A DNA stretch of 33,067 nt from VGCC01 sp040381195. GTDB taxonomy: Bacteria; Actinomycetota; Actinomycetes; S36-B12. The notes beneath the pieces are model-generated. The model ran no database searches and was not told the DNA's origin. It saw only the letters and a program-made list of their open reading frames with translations. Below, one piece after another: positions 14,048-22,745 of this stretch (the stretch's first letter is position 1; each line of letters begins with the position of its first letter). The position numbers and the translations under genes are program-made. The stretch covers positions 1 to 33,067 of the forward strand of contig JBEIHR010000011.1 in NCBI GenBank assembly GCA_040381195.1, in the 5' to 3' direction.

Positions 14048-15514
14048 GTGCTTCCCCCTGGCCGCCGCCTGCCCGCGATCGGGATCGCGGCCGCCCTCGC
14101 CCTCGTGAGCGTGGCGTCCGGAGCCCAGGGGTTCACCGGCACCACCTGGGTTCCGACCAACTGGACCGGCGTGGTGGCCGGGGCGCCGGTGCCCGGTCAG
14201 GGATTGCCGCCCGCTCCCGTTCCTCCACCCCTGATTCCCATGGCCCCGGGTATCAACCCGATCATCACCTATGAGGCGCAGGACACCTGCGATCCGACCC
14301 CCAAGCCGGGAGCCCTGCGCATCGACCAGATCATCAAGACCACCTACGGTGCGAACCAGTACACCTGGATCCCGCGCGGCTGCGACGTCGGCGGCACCAG
14401 CGAGCACAAGGAAGGTCGCGCCATCGACTGGATGGTGTCCGTCCGCGATCCCCAGCAACGCGCGAACGCCGAAGCGTTCCTCAACTGGCTCCTCGGCCCT
14501 GACCAAACGGGTCGGGTTCACGGACACGCGTTACAGCTCGGCGTCATGTACATCGGCTGGCACGACCGGATGTGGCGCGGCTACGGCATCGAGCGCGGCT
14601 GGCAGGAACTCAAGGGATGCTTCGGCAAGGTCGATGGGAAGTACGACAACTACTGCCATCGCAACCACATCCACATATCCCTCACGCGCCAGGGTGCCAC
14701 CGGCCTTGATCCGACCGGTGTCCCGATTCCCGGCACCCCGACGGCACCTCCGGCACCTGAAGCTCCGCTCATCGAACCGGAATTGCCCGCACGTCCAGCG
14801 GCGCCGGCGCAGCCGGGTCCGGATGAGGACCTGTTCATGGCGATCGGTGCGCAACTCGGATACCAGACCGACGAGCAGGGACCCCTCCAACCCGGTGAGG
14901 TGCGGACCATCGATCTGGCTCCGATTCCGGTGAACGCCACCTCGGCCCTGGTCACCGTCACCACCCGCGAGGCTGAGTCGAAGACCGGTGTGCGAGTGGG
15001 AATCGTCGGGAACAAGGGCAGCGCCGTCACCCTCCGGGTCCCGAAAGCCAAGGTGCGCACATCGCTGCTCGCCGTTCCCGTGTCGAACGGCACGCTCCAG
15101 ATCGGTGCGATGAAGTCACCCCTGCAGGTGCGAATCGACGTGCTCGGTTATTCCGTGGACAACGGCGTCTACCCCGCGGTGGGATCCGTTGCGACGAAAC
15201 TCCATCGCGGCCGATACGAACCCAATCAGGTCGTGGTCGTGAAGGCGCGCGGTGTCGGCGACGTACCACGCAAGAAGAAGAAGGTCACCGCGGTGATCCT
15301 CCGAGTCACCACCAAGGGGCGCGGTCAGGAGGGGCGATTCGCCGCCTATCCGGTGGGCGGCTCGGATCTTGGTACGACGTCGGCGGTGATCCCGGCCACC
15401 GGGCGCAAGACCACTGTCGTCGTCGCCGATATCGGAGACCAGGGACAGATCGCGCTGGCGTCCTCGGTGAAGGCCAAGGTCAAGGTCGAGGTCGTCGGGT
15501 ACGTCAAGCGTTGA
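14048..15514 (+). CDS. Secreted protein with a M15/Hedgehog-like peptidase-type domain
   Basis: The 488-aa product starts with a signal peptide (basic LPPGRR, hydrophobic core, probable cleavage after SGAQG), then a Pro-rich linker. At about residues 80-220 there is a domain with SEHKEGRAIDWMV, a central Trp/Gly-rich part and HRNHIHISL. This His...Asp...His-x-His arrangement is that of the Hedgehog/D-Ala-D-Ala peptidase fold (ARB_07466-like domain), so it may act on peptidoglycan outside the cell. A second Pro/Ala linker and a beta-rich C-terminal region of unknown kind follow. The GTG at 14048 is preferred; a GTG at 14003, 7 bases after TAGGGG, would add 15 residues. Confidence 0.82.
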   Translation: MLPPGRRLPAIGIAAALALVSVASGAQGFTGTTWVPTNWTGVVAGAPVPGQGLPPAPVPPPLIPMAPGINPIITYEAQDTCDPTPKPGALRIDQIIKTTYGANQYTWIPRGCDVGGTSEHKEGRAIDWMVSVRDPQQRANAEAFLNWLLGPDQTGRVHGHALQLGVMYIGWHDRMWRGYGIERGWQELKGCFGKVDGKYDNYCHRNHIHISLTRQGATGLDPTGVPIPGTPTAPPAPEAPLIEPELPARPAAPAQPGPDEDLFMAIGAQLGYQTDEQGPLQPGEVRTIDLAPIPVNATSALVTVTTREAESKTGVRVGIVGNKGSAVTLRVPKAKVRTSLLAVPVSNGTLQIGAMKSPLQVRIDVLGYSVDNGVYPAVGSVATKLHRGRYEPNQVVVVKARGVGDVPRKKKKVTAVILRVTTKGRGQEGRFAAYPVGGSDLGTTSAVIPATGRKTTVVVADIGDQGQIALASSVKAKVKVEVVGYVKR

Positions 15515-15519
15515 GCCCC

Positions 15520-15525
15520 TAGGGT
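15520..15525 (+). promoter_or_regulatory. Candidate leaderless -10 element of cbs (TAGGGT)
   Basis: TAGGGT sits in the 17-base gap before cbs and ends 6 bases before its ATG, inside the palindrome CCCTAGGG. Confidence 0.5.
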
Positions 15526-15531
15526 CTTCGC

Positions 15532-16908
15532 ATGCAATACGTCGAGTCCGTGGTGGACCTCATCGGCAATACCCCGCTTGTCCGGCTCTCCCATGTCACC
15601 AAGGGCGTCGTCCCCGAGCCGGGACCGCTCGTCCTCGCGAAGGTCGAGTACGTGAACCCCGGTGGCTCGGTGAAGGACCGCATCGCCACCCGCATGATCG
15701 ATGCCGCAGAGCGAGACGGTCTCCTCACGCCGGGCGGGACCATTGTGGAACCAACGAGCGGAAACACCGGGGTCGGGTTGGCGCTGGTGGCCCAGCAGCG
15801 CGGGTACCGGTGCGTGTTCGTCTGCCCGGACAAGGTCAGTGAGGACAAGCGCAATGTGCTGAAGGCCTACGGAGCCGAGGTCGTGGTCTGTCCCACCGCG
15901 GTCGATCCGGAGGACCCACGTTCGTACTACTCGGTCAGCGACCGACTGGCGCGGGATATCCCCGGTGGGTGGAAGCCGGACCAGTACAGCAACCCGAACA
16001 ACCCGCTGTCGCATTACGAGCAGACCGGACCGGAACTCTGGCGTCAGACCGACGGTCGCATCACGCACTTCGTAGCGGGCGTCGGAACCGGTGGCACCAT
16101 CTCGGGGACCGGACGCTTCCTCAAGGAGGCAAGCGACGGGCGCGTGCGCATCATCGGCGCGGACCCCGAGGGGTCGGTGTACTCCGGCGGCACTGGTCGC
16201 CCCTACCTGGTGGAGGGAGTCGGCGAGGACTTCTGGCCGACCACCTACGACACCGGAATCTGCGATGAGATCATCGCCGTCTCCGACGCAGCCTCCTTCG
16301 AGATGACCCGGCGCCTTGCGCGCGAGGAGGGTCTCCTCGTCGGTGGCTCCTGCGGGATGGCCGTCGTCGCCGCATTGGACGTTGCATCACGTGCTGCCCC
16401 GGACGACGTCGTCGTCGTGCTGCTCCCCGACAGCGGTCGTGGTTATCTCTCGAAGGTCTTCAACGACTCCTGGCTGAGCTCTTATGGATTCCTCAGCGCG
16501 GATGATCAGCGAACCGTCGGTGAGGTGCTCGCCGGCAAGTCAGGTGGCCTCCCGCCGCTGGTGCACACGCATCCGACCGAGACGGTCGCGGATGCCATCG
16601 CGATCCTGGAGGAGTTCGGTGTCTCCCAGGTGCCCGTGGTGCGCGCCGAACCTCCGGTGATGGCGGCGGAGGTCGTCGGTGCCGTCGTGGAGCGTGATCT
16701 GCTCGATGCGCTCTTCACCCAGAAGGCGAAGCTGTCCGATCGCGTGGACGAGCACATGTCTCCGGCATTGCCGATCATCGGCGCAGGCGAATCGGTGTCG
16801 AATGCTGTCGGTGTTCTGACGTCGGCGGACGCCGCGGTCGTCATCGAGGACGGGAAGCCGATCGGGATCATCACCCGACAGGATCTGCTGGGGTACCTGG
16901 CGCGCTAG
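15532..16908 (+). CDS. cbs: Cystathionine beta-synthase
   Basis: This enzyme condenses serine (or activated serine) with homocysteine to cystathionine using PLP. The 458-aa protein has the PLP lysine Lys48 in NPGGSVKDR, the substrate loop EPTSGNTGVGLAL, and the phosphate-binding loop GVGTGGTISGTGRFL. A C-terminal Bateman module of two CBS domains follows, from about residue 335 to the end. The length and tandem CBS domains separate it from plain cysteine synthase. It lies in a transsulfuration cluster with msrA and a cystathionine gamma-synthase/lyase. The stop overlaps that of msrA on the other strand by 4 bases. Confidence 0.95.
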   Translation: MQYVESVVDLIGNTPLVRLSHVTKGVVPEPGPLVLAKVEYVNPGGSVKDRIATRMIDAAERDGLLTPGGTIVEPTSGNTGVGLALVAQQRGYRCVFVCPDKVSEDKRNVLKAYGAEVVVCPTAVDPEDPRSYYSVSDRLARDIPGGWKPDQYSNPNNPLSHYEQTGPELWRQTDGRITHFVAGVGTGGTISGTGRFLKEASDGRVRIIGADPEGSVYSGGTGRPYLVEGVGEDFWPTTYDTGICDEIIAVSDAASFEMTRRLAREEGLLVGGSCGMAVVAALDVASRAAPDDVVVVLLPDSGRGYLSKVFNDSWLSSYGFLSADDQRTVGEVLAGKSGGLPPLVHTHPTETVADAIAILEEFGVSQVPVVRAEPPVMAAEVVGAVVERDLLDALFTQKAKLSDRVDEHMSPALPIIGAGESVSNAVGVLTSADAAVVIEDGKPIGIITRQDLLGYLAR

Positions 16909-17552
16909 ACGAGCGCGGGCAAGGCCAGGCCGGTGTTCGCGTGGCACCGGTAGCCGTGCGGGACTTTGTAGAGGTATTGCTGGTGGTAGTCCTCGGCGAG
17001 GTAATGCGTGTGCCCCGCGGCTGGTGAGATCTCGGTGGTGATGTCGCCGTACCCACGCTCGGCGATCACGCGCTGGTACGCGTCCCGTGTGGCCTCGGCC
17101 ATCGCCTGCTGCTCAGGCGTCGTGAAGAAGATTGCGCTGCGGTACTGCGTACCGATGTCGTTGCCTTGACGGAATCCCTGGGTTGGATCGTGGTTCTCCC
17201 AGAAGATCTTGAGGATGTCGAACAGCGTGACGACATCGGGCTCGTACGCGACCATGACCGTCTCCGTATGCCCGGTCATCCCCGTGCAGACCTCCTCGTA
17301 CGTGGGGTTGCTCGTGAATCCACCCATGTAGCCGACGGAGGTGCTCACCACTCCGGGGACAGCCCACAGCAGTTCCTCCGCGCCCCAGAAGCATCCCGAG
17401 GCGAGGTAGATGACCTGGGTCGTGGGCGACCACGGGCCGCGCAGGGAGCTCCCGAGTACCGCGTGGGTGTCTCCGACCTCGAAGACCGGTTGTGCGCGGC
17501 CCGGGAGTGCGGCATCGGGGGCGACCATCGACGAGGAACGGAAACCGAACAT
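16905..17552 (-). CDS. msrA: Peptide-methionine (S)-S-oxide reductase MsrA
   Basis: MsrA reduces methionine-S-sulfoxide in proteins. The 215-aa protein has the catalytic motif SGCFWGAEE with Cys54, then SVGYMGGFTSNPTYEEVC, HDPTQGFRQGNDIGTQYRS and a C-terminal AGHTHYLAEDYHQQYL, all diagnostic. A roughly 40-residue N-terminal extension precedes the core, as in actinobacterial MsrA. The ATG at 17552 is chosen because TACCCT lies 6 bases upstream; a longer frame runs across the divergent gene and is not supported. It shares a very short bidirectional promoter with the cystathionine gamma-synthase gene. Confidence 0.96.
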   Translation of the reverse strand: MFGFRSSSMVAPDAALPGRAQPVFEVGDTHAVLGSSLRGPWSPTTQVIYLASGCFWGAEELLWAVPGVVSTSVGYMGGFTSNPTYEEVCTGMTGHTETVMVAYEPDVVTLFDILKIFWENHDPTQGFRQGNDIGTQYRSAIFFTTPEQQAMAEATRDAYQRVIAERGYGDITTEISPAAGHTHYLAEDYHQQYLYKVPHGYRCHANTGLALPALV

Positions 17553-17557
17553 TTCAC

Positions 17558-17564
17558 TAGGGTA
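17558..17564. promoter_or_regulatory. Bidirectional -10 element TAGGGTA shared by msrA and metB
   Basis: The 18-base gap between the msrA and metB start codons contains TAGGGTA. On the plus strand TAGGGT (17558-17563) ends 7 bases before the ATG at 17571. On the minus strand TACCCT (17564-17559) ends 6 bases before the ATG at 17552. The two hexamers share five bases, and both genes would be leaderless. Confidence 0.55.
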
Positions 17565-17570
17565 CGGCGT

Positions 17571-18719
17571 ATGGAGGGCTTCAACACCCGGGCGATCCAC
17601 GCCGGCCAGGAACCGGACCCGCTGACGGGTGCAGTCGTGCCGCCGATCTACCAGGTCTCCACCTATGCCCAAGACGGTGTGGGTGGACTCCGTGGCGGCT
17701 ACGAGTACTCGCGCAGCGGTAACCCGACACGCACGGCACTTCAGGAGTGTCTGGCCTCGCTCGAGTCGCCGGTGGAACCTGCTGTGGGCCTCGCCTTCGC
17801 GTCTGGTCTCGCCGCGGAGGACACCCTCCTACGTACGGTGCTGGCGCCGGGCGGTCACGCCGTGATCCCCGACGATGCGTACGGCGGCACCTACCGGCTC
17901 TTCGCTCGCGTGGCCCAGCCGTGGGGTGTCGACCACACTCCCGCGGATGTTACGGATCCTGCCGCGATCGCCACGGCCATCATCCCGGGGCGTACCGCTC
18001 TCGTGTGGATCGAGACTCCGACCAATCCGCTGCTCAACATCGCGGACATTGCCGCGATCGCAGAAGTTGCGCACGATGCCGGTGCGCTCCTCGTAGTCGA
18101 TAACACCTTCGCATCCCCGTACCTGCAGCAGCCGTTGCTGCTCGGCGCCGACGTCGTCGTGCACTCCACGACCAAATACCTCGGTGGGCACAGCGATGTG
18201 ATCGGCGGTGCACTGGTCACCATGGACGCCGAACTCGGGCAGCGCCTGGCGTACCATCAAAACGCCATGGGAGCTGTGCCCGGGCCCTTCGACTCCTGGC
18301 TCGTGCTGCGCGGCATCAAGACCCTCGGCGTGCGCATGGATCGTCACTGCTCGAATGCGGCGCAGGTCACGGAGTTCCTCGTCGACCACCCGAAGGTCTC
18401 CGCTGTCCACTGGCCGGGCCTGGTGGACCATCCGGGGCATTCTGTCGCTGCGAAGCAGATGACGGACTTCGGCGGCATGGTCTCGTTCCGCGTCGCCGGT
18501 GGCGAGGCTGCTGCACTGGACGTATGTGCGCGCACGCGGGTGTTCACCCTGGGTGAGTCACTGGGGGGAGTCGAGAGCCTGATCGAACACCCCGGGCGCA
18601 TGACGCATGCATCTGCGGCGGGGAGTCCGCTCGAGGTCCCCGCCGATCTCGTGCGCCTCAGTGTCGGGATCGAGGATGCCGAGGACCTGCTCGCCGACCT
18701 CGACCGGGCACTCGCCTAG
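17571..18719 (+). CDS. metB: Cystathionine gamma-synthase / gamma-lyase
   Basis: This Cys/Met-metabolism PLP enzyme acts on cystathionine chemistry, as a gamma-synthase (toward methionine) or gamma-lyase (toward cysteine). The 382-aa protein begins MEGFNTRAIHAGQEPDPLTGA, has YEYSRSGNPTRTAL, the PLP lysine Lys202 in STTKYLGGHSD, and the C-terminal SLGGVESLIEHPGRMTHAS. Sequence alone does not separate synthase from lyase; a neighbouring cystathionine beta-synthase makes a lyase role in reverse transsulfuration quite possible. The stop overlaps that of the sulfatase on the other strand by 4 bases (CTAG). Confidence 0.93.
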   Translation: MEGFNTRAIHAGQEPDPLTGAVVPPIYQVSTYAQDGVGGLRGGYEYSRSGNPTRTALQECLASLESPVEPAVGLAFASGLAAEDTLLRTVLAPGGHAVIPDDAYGGTYRLFARVAQPWGVDHTPADVTDPAAIATAIIPGRTALVWIETPTNPLLNIADIAAIAEVAHDAGALLVVDNTFASPYLQQPLLLGADVVVHSTTKYLGGHSDVIGGALVTMDAELGQRLAYHQNAMGAVPGPFDSWLVLRGIKTLGVRMDRHCSNAAQVTEFLVDHPKVSAVHWPGLVDHPGHSVAAKQMTDFGGMVSFRVAGGEAAALDVCARTRVFTLGESLGGVESLIEHPGRMTHASAAGSPLEVPADLVRLSVGIEDAEDLLADLDRALA

Positions 18720-20359
18720 TTCGTCGGGGACGGGCTCGGCTCGGGAGTCGCTGTCGCCGACGGTGACTCCGTCGGCGTTGGCGTTGCGGTGGGAAGTGTG
18801 GGTGGCTCGCCGACCACGGGCATCATGTCCGCGACTCGACACTGTGGTCCGGCGCACGCTGCGAGGGCGCGGGTTTGCGCCGCTAACTGAGCGACGAGGG
18901 CCGGGTCGGCCACCGGCATCAGGTTGACGAGTTCGTACGGATCCGCCGTACGGTCGTACAGCGTCCTCGATCCGTCCTTGTACTCCACGTACAACCACTT
19001 CTCCGTGCGTAGTGCATCGAATTGAGGTGGATTACCACGCTGATAGTCCGGGTCACCCGGTCCGGATTCCCCGAGACTCTCCGAGAGCACGCCTGTCCGC
19101 CACGGCACGGGTGCCTGCCCCGTGTCGAGGAACGGCTTCAGGGAACGCCCATCGACCCACGTCGGTGCTTGACGACCGAAGATCTCGGTGAACGTGGGTG
19201 CGAGGTCGATGGCACTCGTCATCGCGGTGATCCGGTTCCCGGGAACCACACCCGGCCCGAGCATCACGAGCGGTACCACCGTGTCGAATGCATACGGTGT
19301 CCGCTTCCCCTTGGGCAGTCGGAAGTGGCCCAGGTGATAACCGTTGTCGGCGCTGATGACCACCAAGGTGTTCTCGGCTTTGCCGGAGTCCCGCAGGGCG
19401 AACAGCACCGCTCCCACCGAATCGGCGACGGACTCTGCCGACTGCGCACGGCGACGCCAGAGCCGATCGTCACCGGCCTGCTGCTCGTCGGTGCGCGACC
19501 GGAATCGCTGCAACCAGGGTGGCTCGTTCACGCCGACGGCGTTGTAGGTCGGAGTACGGGGGACGCCGGTCACGCCGTGGGTTTCCTTGTTCCGGTTGGC
19601 CACCGGAGACGGCTTGTGTGGGCTGTAGGTGGAGAGCATCGCGAAGAAAGGCCCCGAGGATTCCCGGATGAACGCGGTCGCCTTACGGGTGATGACGTCG
19701 TTGAGGAAGTCGGCAGGGCGTCGGCCGAAATCCTCCAATTCACCATTGACATTGAGGGTGTAGTTGTAGCCCGAGTAACTCTCACCACGCGTGGTGGGAA
19801 CAGCCCACTCATCCCATCCGGGAGGGATGTAGGTGAGTGCATCCCGATCGGGGTACCCATTGAGGTACTTGCCGAACATCCCGGTGCGCACACCCGCATT
19901 GGAGAGCCAGACGGGCAGGTTGCTGACCTGCTCGTTTCGCTTCTTGAACGTCGCCCAACCGCCACCGGTCTCCTCGAGATTGGAGATGACCAGGTGGTTG
20001 TGGATGTACTGGGAACGCAGAATCGAGACTCGGGATGGGCAGCACAGGGAGTCGACCACGGTGTGATTGGTGAAGGTCATGCCCTGGTCTTGGAGTTCGT
20101 TCAAGCGTGGGATTTGACGGAAGAGTTCCCAGTCCAAGTCATCGGCGATGATGAATACGACGTTCTCGATCTTTGCCGGCGCCTGGGTGGGGCTCGGGCT
20201 GGGATCCGGCGCGGTGGGAGTGCTCGTGGGTTCCACGATCGTGTCCGCCTGGACAGCGGTCGTCACGGGGGACAGCAGCGAGAGGGCGGTGAGGCCCGCA
20301 ACCGATCCGAGAACGGTCGCGCAGGCGACAACCGCGACGGTGAGACGTCGTCGCGTCAC
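18716..20359 (-). CDS. Secreted/membrane-anchored arylsulfatase-type sulfatase
   Basis: The 547-aa protein is a type I sulfatase that should hydrolyse a sulfate ester outside the cell. After a hydrophobic N-terminal segment (about residues 7-30) comes a Pro/Thr/Ser linker, then the metal motif IIADDLDW and the sulfatase signature CCPSR, with Cys106 as the residue converted to formylglycine. Further motifs are FGKYLNGY, YSPHKPS and ISADNGYHLGHF. It ends in a low-complexity Thr/Pro/Ser tail. The maturase is not in the window. The GTG at 20359 overlaps the transporter stop (GTGA); it is the last gene of a four-gene coupled operon. Confidence 0.92.
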   Translation of the reverse strand: MTRRRLTVAVVACATVLGSVAGLTALSLLSPVTTAVQADTIVEPTSTPTAPDPSPSPTQAPAKIENVVFIIADDLDWELFRQIPRLNELQDQGMTFTNHTVVDSLCCPSRVSILRSQYIHNHLVISNLEETGGGWATFKKRNEQVSNLPVWLSNAGVRTGMFGKYLNGYPDRDALTYIPPGWDEWAVPTTRGESYSGYNYTLNVNGELEDFGRRPADFLNDVITRKATAFIRESSGPFFAMLSTYSPHKPSPVANRNKETHGVTGVPRTPTYNAVGVNEPPWLQRFRSRTDEQQAGDDRLWRRRAQSAESVADSVGAVLFALRDSGKAENTLVVISADNGYHLGHFRLPKGKRTPYAFDTVVPLVMLGPGVVPGNRITAMTSAIDLAPTFTEIFGRQAPTWVDGRSLKPFLDTGQAPVPWRTGVLSESLGESGPGDPDYQRGNPPQFDALRTEKWLYVEYKDGSRTLYDRTADPYELVNLMPVADPALVAQLAAQTRALAACAGPQCRVADMMPVVGEPPTLPTATPTPTESPSATATPEPSPSPTN

Positions 20360-21618
20360 GCAGCGCTCCGTCGGAGTGTCTCGGGCATACGCAGCACCAG
20401 GATGATCGGCAGGATCGTGAGCACCACGCCTGCGGCGAAAGCCCAATCGAAGTCGAAAGCATCAACGAGGAGTCCGGCGAGCAGTGGGCCCACGACCGCA
20501 CCGAGGTCGGACATCATCTGATACGTGGCCACCACGATCCCTCCCTTGCGGCCACCCATGATGTCACCCACGACTGCGGACGGGGCCGAGCCCAGGAACG
20601 CCGCTCCGTAGCCCTGCACCGCCATCGATGCGAGGAAGAGCAGGACGCCCACCATCCCGGCTGTGCCGAGAGTGTTCGCGGCGAAGTCGGAGGCCGTGAG
20701 CAGAACCATGCTGATCAGGGTGGCGACCGAACCGATGAGCAGTGCTTTGCGCCGACCCTGGATGTCGGCCATGCGGCCGGCGGGAAGCAGCATGATCGCC
20801 TGGAAACCGGCGGCTGCGAGGAATCCGAAACCGGACATCGACGCACCGCGCGCCAGACCCTCCACCACGAAGAGGGGCACGACCGAGGATCGAAGACCGA
20901 AGGTCACGAACCCGGTCGTGAGGTTGCTGCCCAGCGCTGCCTGGTAGGCACGATTCCGGAGTGCCTCGCGCAGTTCACTCAACCTGTTCTCGTTGCCGTG
21001 GGCGACCTCGTGTTCGCGCTCCCGCAGGTGTGCACTCGACAGGTAGACGACTGCCACCACGGTCGCGAGGAGCAGGGCACCTGCGTAGACGAAGAAGGGT
21101 GCGCGGATCGACCACGCAACGACGATCCCTCCGACGGCCGGGCCTGCGACACCTCCGAACAGAAAGCCGCCCTGGAAGGCAGCGGCCGCGCGACCGCGCT
21201 GCTCGGTGTCGACCACCCGGAGGAGCAGCGCCATCGCAGAGACCGTGAACATCGAAGATCCGATCCCACCGACACCACGCAGCACGATCAGCTGCAGCAG
21301 ACTCTGGGAGAAGCCCGCAGCGAGGCTGGACAGTCCGACGATCGCGAGGCCCGAGGACATGACCACGCGCTCGCCGAAGCGATCTGTGAGCGCGCCGGCA
21401 CCGGGGGCGCTGACGAAACGCATCAGAGCGAACACGGAGATCACGGCACTTACCTGGAGTGCCGAGACGTCGAATGTCCTGGCGAAGATCGGGAGTGAGG
21501 GTGCGAGGATCCCGAAGCCGAGTGCGACGCAGAAGGCGATCGCCGTGAGGACCGCTACTTCCTTGGGTAGACCAGCCAGCAGGGGCGTGCGACGAATCGC
21601 ACGGGCGATCCGATTCAC
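20356..21618 (-). CDS. MFS transporter, 12-helix
   Basis: This 420-aa major facilitator protein has about 12 hydrophobic helices. The first loop carries LTDRFGERVVM, close to the MFS motif A (G-x-x-x-D-R-x-G-R-R), and the matching half-way loop has GRMADIQGRRKALL. The substrate is not evident; drug/H+ antiporter and sugar exporter types look alike at this level. Operon mates suggest it moves a product or substrate of the aldolase-dehydrogenase pathway. The GTG at 21618 overlaps the dehydrogenase stop in GTGA; a longer upstream frame runs through the dehydrogenase gene and is rejected. Confidence 0.92.
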   Translation of the reverse strand: MNRIARAIRRTPLLAGLPKEVAVLTAIAFCVALGFGILAPSLPIFARTFDVSALQVSAVISVFALMRFVSAPGAGALTDRFGERVVMSSGLAIVGLSSLAAGFSQSLLQLIVLRGVGGIGSSMFTVSAMALLLRVVDTEQRGRAAAAFQGGFLFGGVAGPAVGGIVVAWSIRAPFFVYAGALLLATVVAVVYLSSAHLREREHEVAHGNENRLSELREALRNRAYQAALGSNLTTGFVTFGLRSSVVPLFVVEGLARGASMSGFGFLAAAGFQAIMLLPAGRMADIQGRRKALLIGSVATLISMVLLTASDFAANTLGTAGMVGVLLFLASMAVQGYGAAFLGSAPSAVVGDIMGGRKGGIVVATYQMMSDLGAVVGPLLAGLLVDAFDFDWAFAAGVVLTILPIILVLRMPETLRRSAA

Positions 21619-22745
21619 AGAGTCACGGCGGCGGAGCGCTTCTGCGACTCCAGGGCTGCGGCGAACACCCGGTGGGACATCAAGGCCTCGTCCGGCGTGG
21701 CACACCCGAAACGATCGCCGAGTGCTCCGGCGCGTTCCGCCAGGTAACTCGCCCACATTTGCAGCAGTGCATCGGAGAAACCGAACTCGAAGATCGCGGC
21801 GGAGATCATGGGCCATGCCGACACGTTCCCCGGCTGCACTTCTTCCCACACTTGCTCGGATCCACGACGAACGAAGCGATGGAAGACCGTGGGATTACGG
21901 GTGCTGAAGCGGACTCCGGCATCCATCCCGAGCGCCTCGAACACCCAGCTGTTCGTGTTACCGGGGGAGATGCGTCGCGTTTCCCAGATCATCGGGAACG
22001 ACCGACTCGGATGGCTTTCTTCCTGCGCGCGCAGGAGGAGCATCGCGTTATCCCACGTGTCGCACGCCACGGTTTCGCTGCTTCCTGCACTCGCGGGACG
22101 CTCGGTCACGATCGAGTCGAGAACTGCATAGACCTGGGTGGGCACATAACCGAGTCGCAGGGGCACATGTGCCACGTGCATCCCGAGGTCACCCATCACG
22201 CCGATCTCGCCGCAGGTCTCGGATCGCCGTTTCCAGTTGATCGGTTTGTTGCGATCGATGTCGGATGAGTGGTGAAAGGCGGCCCGCACCTCAATCAACT
22301 CACCGAGATCACCGCAGGCAGCGAAAGCTCGCTGGGCACCGGGGAAGAAGGGCAGTTCGCTGCTCACGCGCACGAATCCCGGCGAGGCATCGATCGCCGC
22401 GACGATGCGCTCGGCGGAAGCGAGGTCGATGCCGAACGGCTTCTCGCCGAGGAAGTCTCGTCCCGCCTGGGCGGCTGCGATGTAGATCTCCTCGTGGAGG
22501 TTGTGCGGAACGGCGATGTAGAGGACGTCCAGATCGTCACTGGCGATCAGGTCCCGCCAGTCCGGGGTGCTCAGGGAAATGTCCGCATTCGTCTCGAACC
22601 ATGCCCGTGCAGCAGGATTCGGATCGGCGATTGCGGTGACGCGTGGCTGGGCCGGGTGGTCGACGAGATGCATCCACCGACCGCAAAGCGCGACGAGTTC
22701 GCGGCCCATCAGGCCGCCGCCGATGACTCCGATACGAACTGTCAT
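21615..22745 (-). CDS. Gfo/Idh/MocA-family sugar dehydrogenase
   Basis: These NAD(P)-dependent enzymes oxidise or reduce sugars, inositols and their derivatives. The 376-aa protein has the Rossmann motif IGVIGGGLMGRE at the N-terminus, the catalytic-lysine motif GEKPFG near residue 100, and GDLGMHVAHV in the C-terminal domain, matching the family's G-x-H-x-x-D region but with the last Asp not evident. The substrate is unknown. It is coupled by ATGA to the upstream aldolase and by GTGA to the downstream transporter. Confidence 0.92.
   Translation of the reverse strand: MTVRIGVIGGGLMGRELVALCGRWMHLVDHPAQPRVTAIADPNPAARAWFETNADISLSTPDWRDLIASDDLDVLYIAVPHNLHEEIYIAAAQAGRDFLGEKPFGIDLASAERIVAAIDASPGFVRVSSELPFFPGAQRAFAACGDLGELIEVRAAFHHSSDIDRNKPINWKRRSETCGEIGVMGDLGMHVAHVPLRLGYVPTQVYAVLDSIVTERPASAGSSETVACDTWDNAMLLLRAQEESHPSRSFPMIWETRRISPGNTNSWVFEALGMDAGVRFSTRNPTVFHRFVRRGSEQVWEEVQPGNVSAWPMISAAIFEFGFSDALLQMWASYLAERAGALGDRFGCATPDEALMSHRVFAAALESQKRSAAVTL

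Noticed and set aside
17166..17570. Long N-terminal extension of the cystathionine gamma-synthase
   Set aside because: It lies over msrA on the other strand. The family start MEGFNTRAIHAGQ at 17571 follows a leaderless promoter.
19022..20521. 499-aa open frame antisense to the sulfatase
   Set aside because: The sulfatase has its complete active-site signature; the antisense translation shows no domain.
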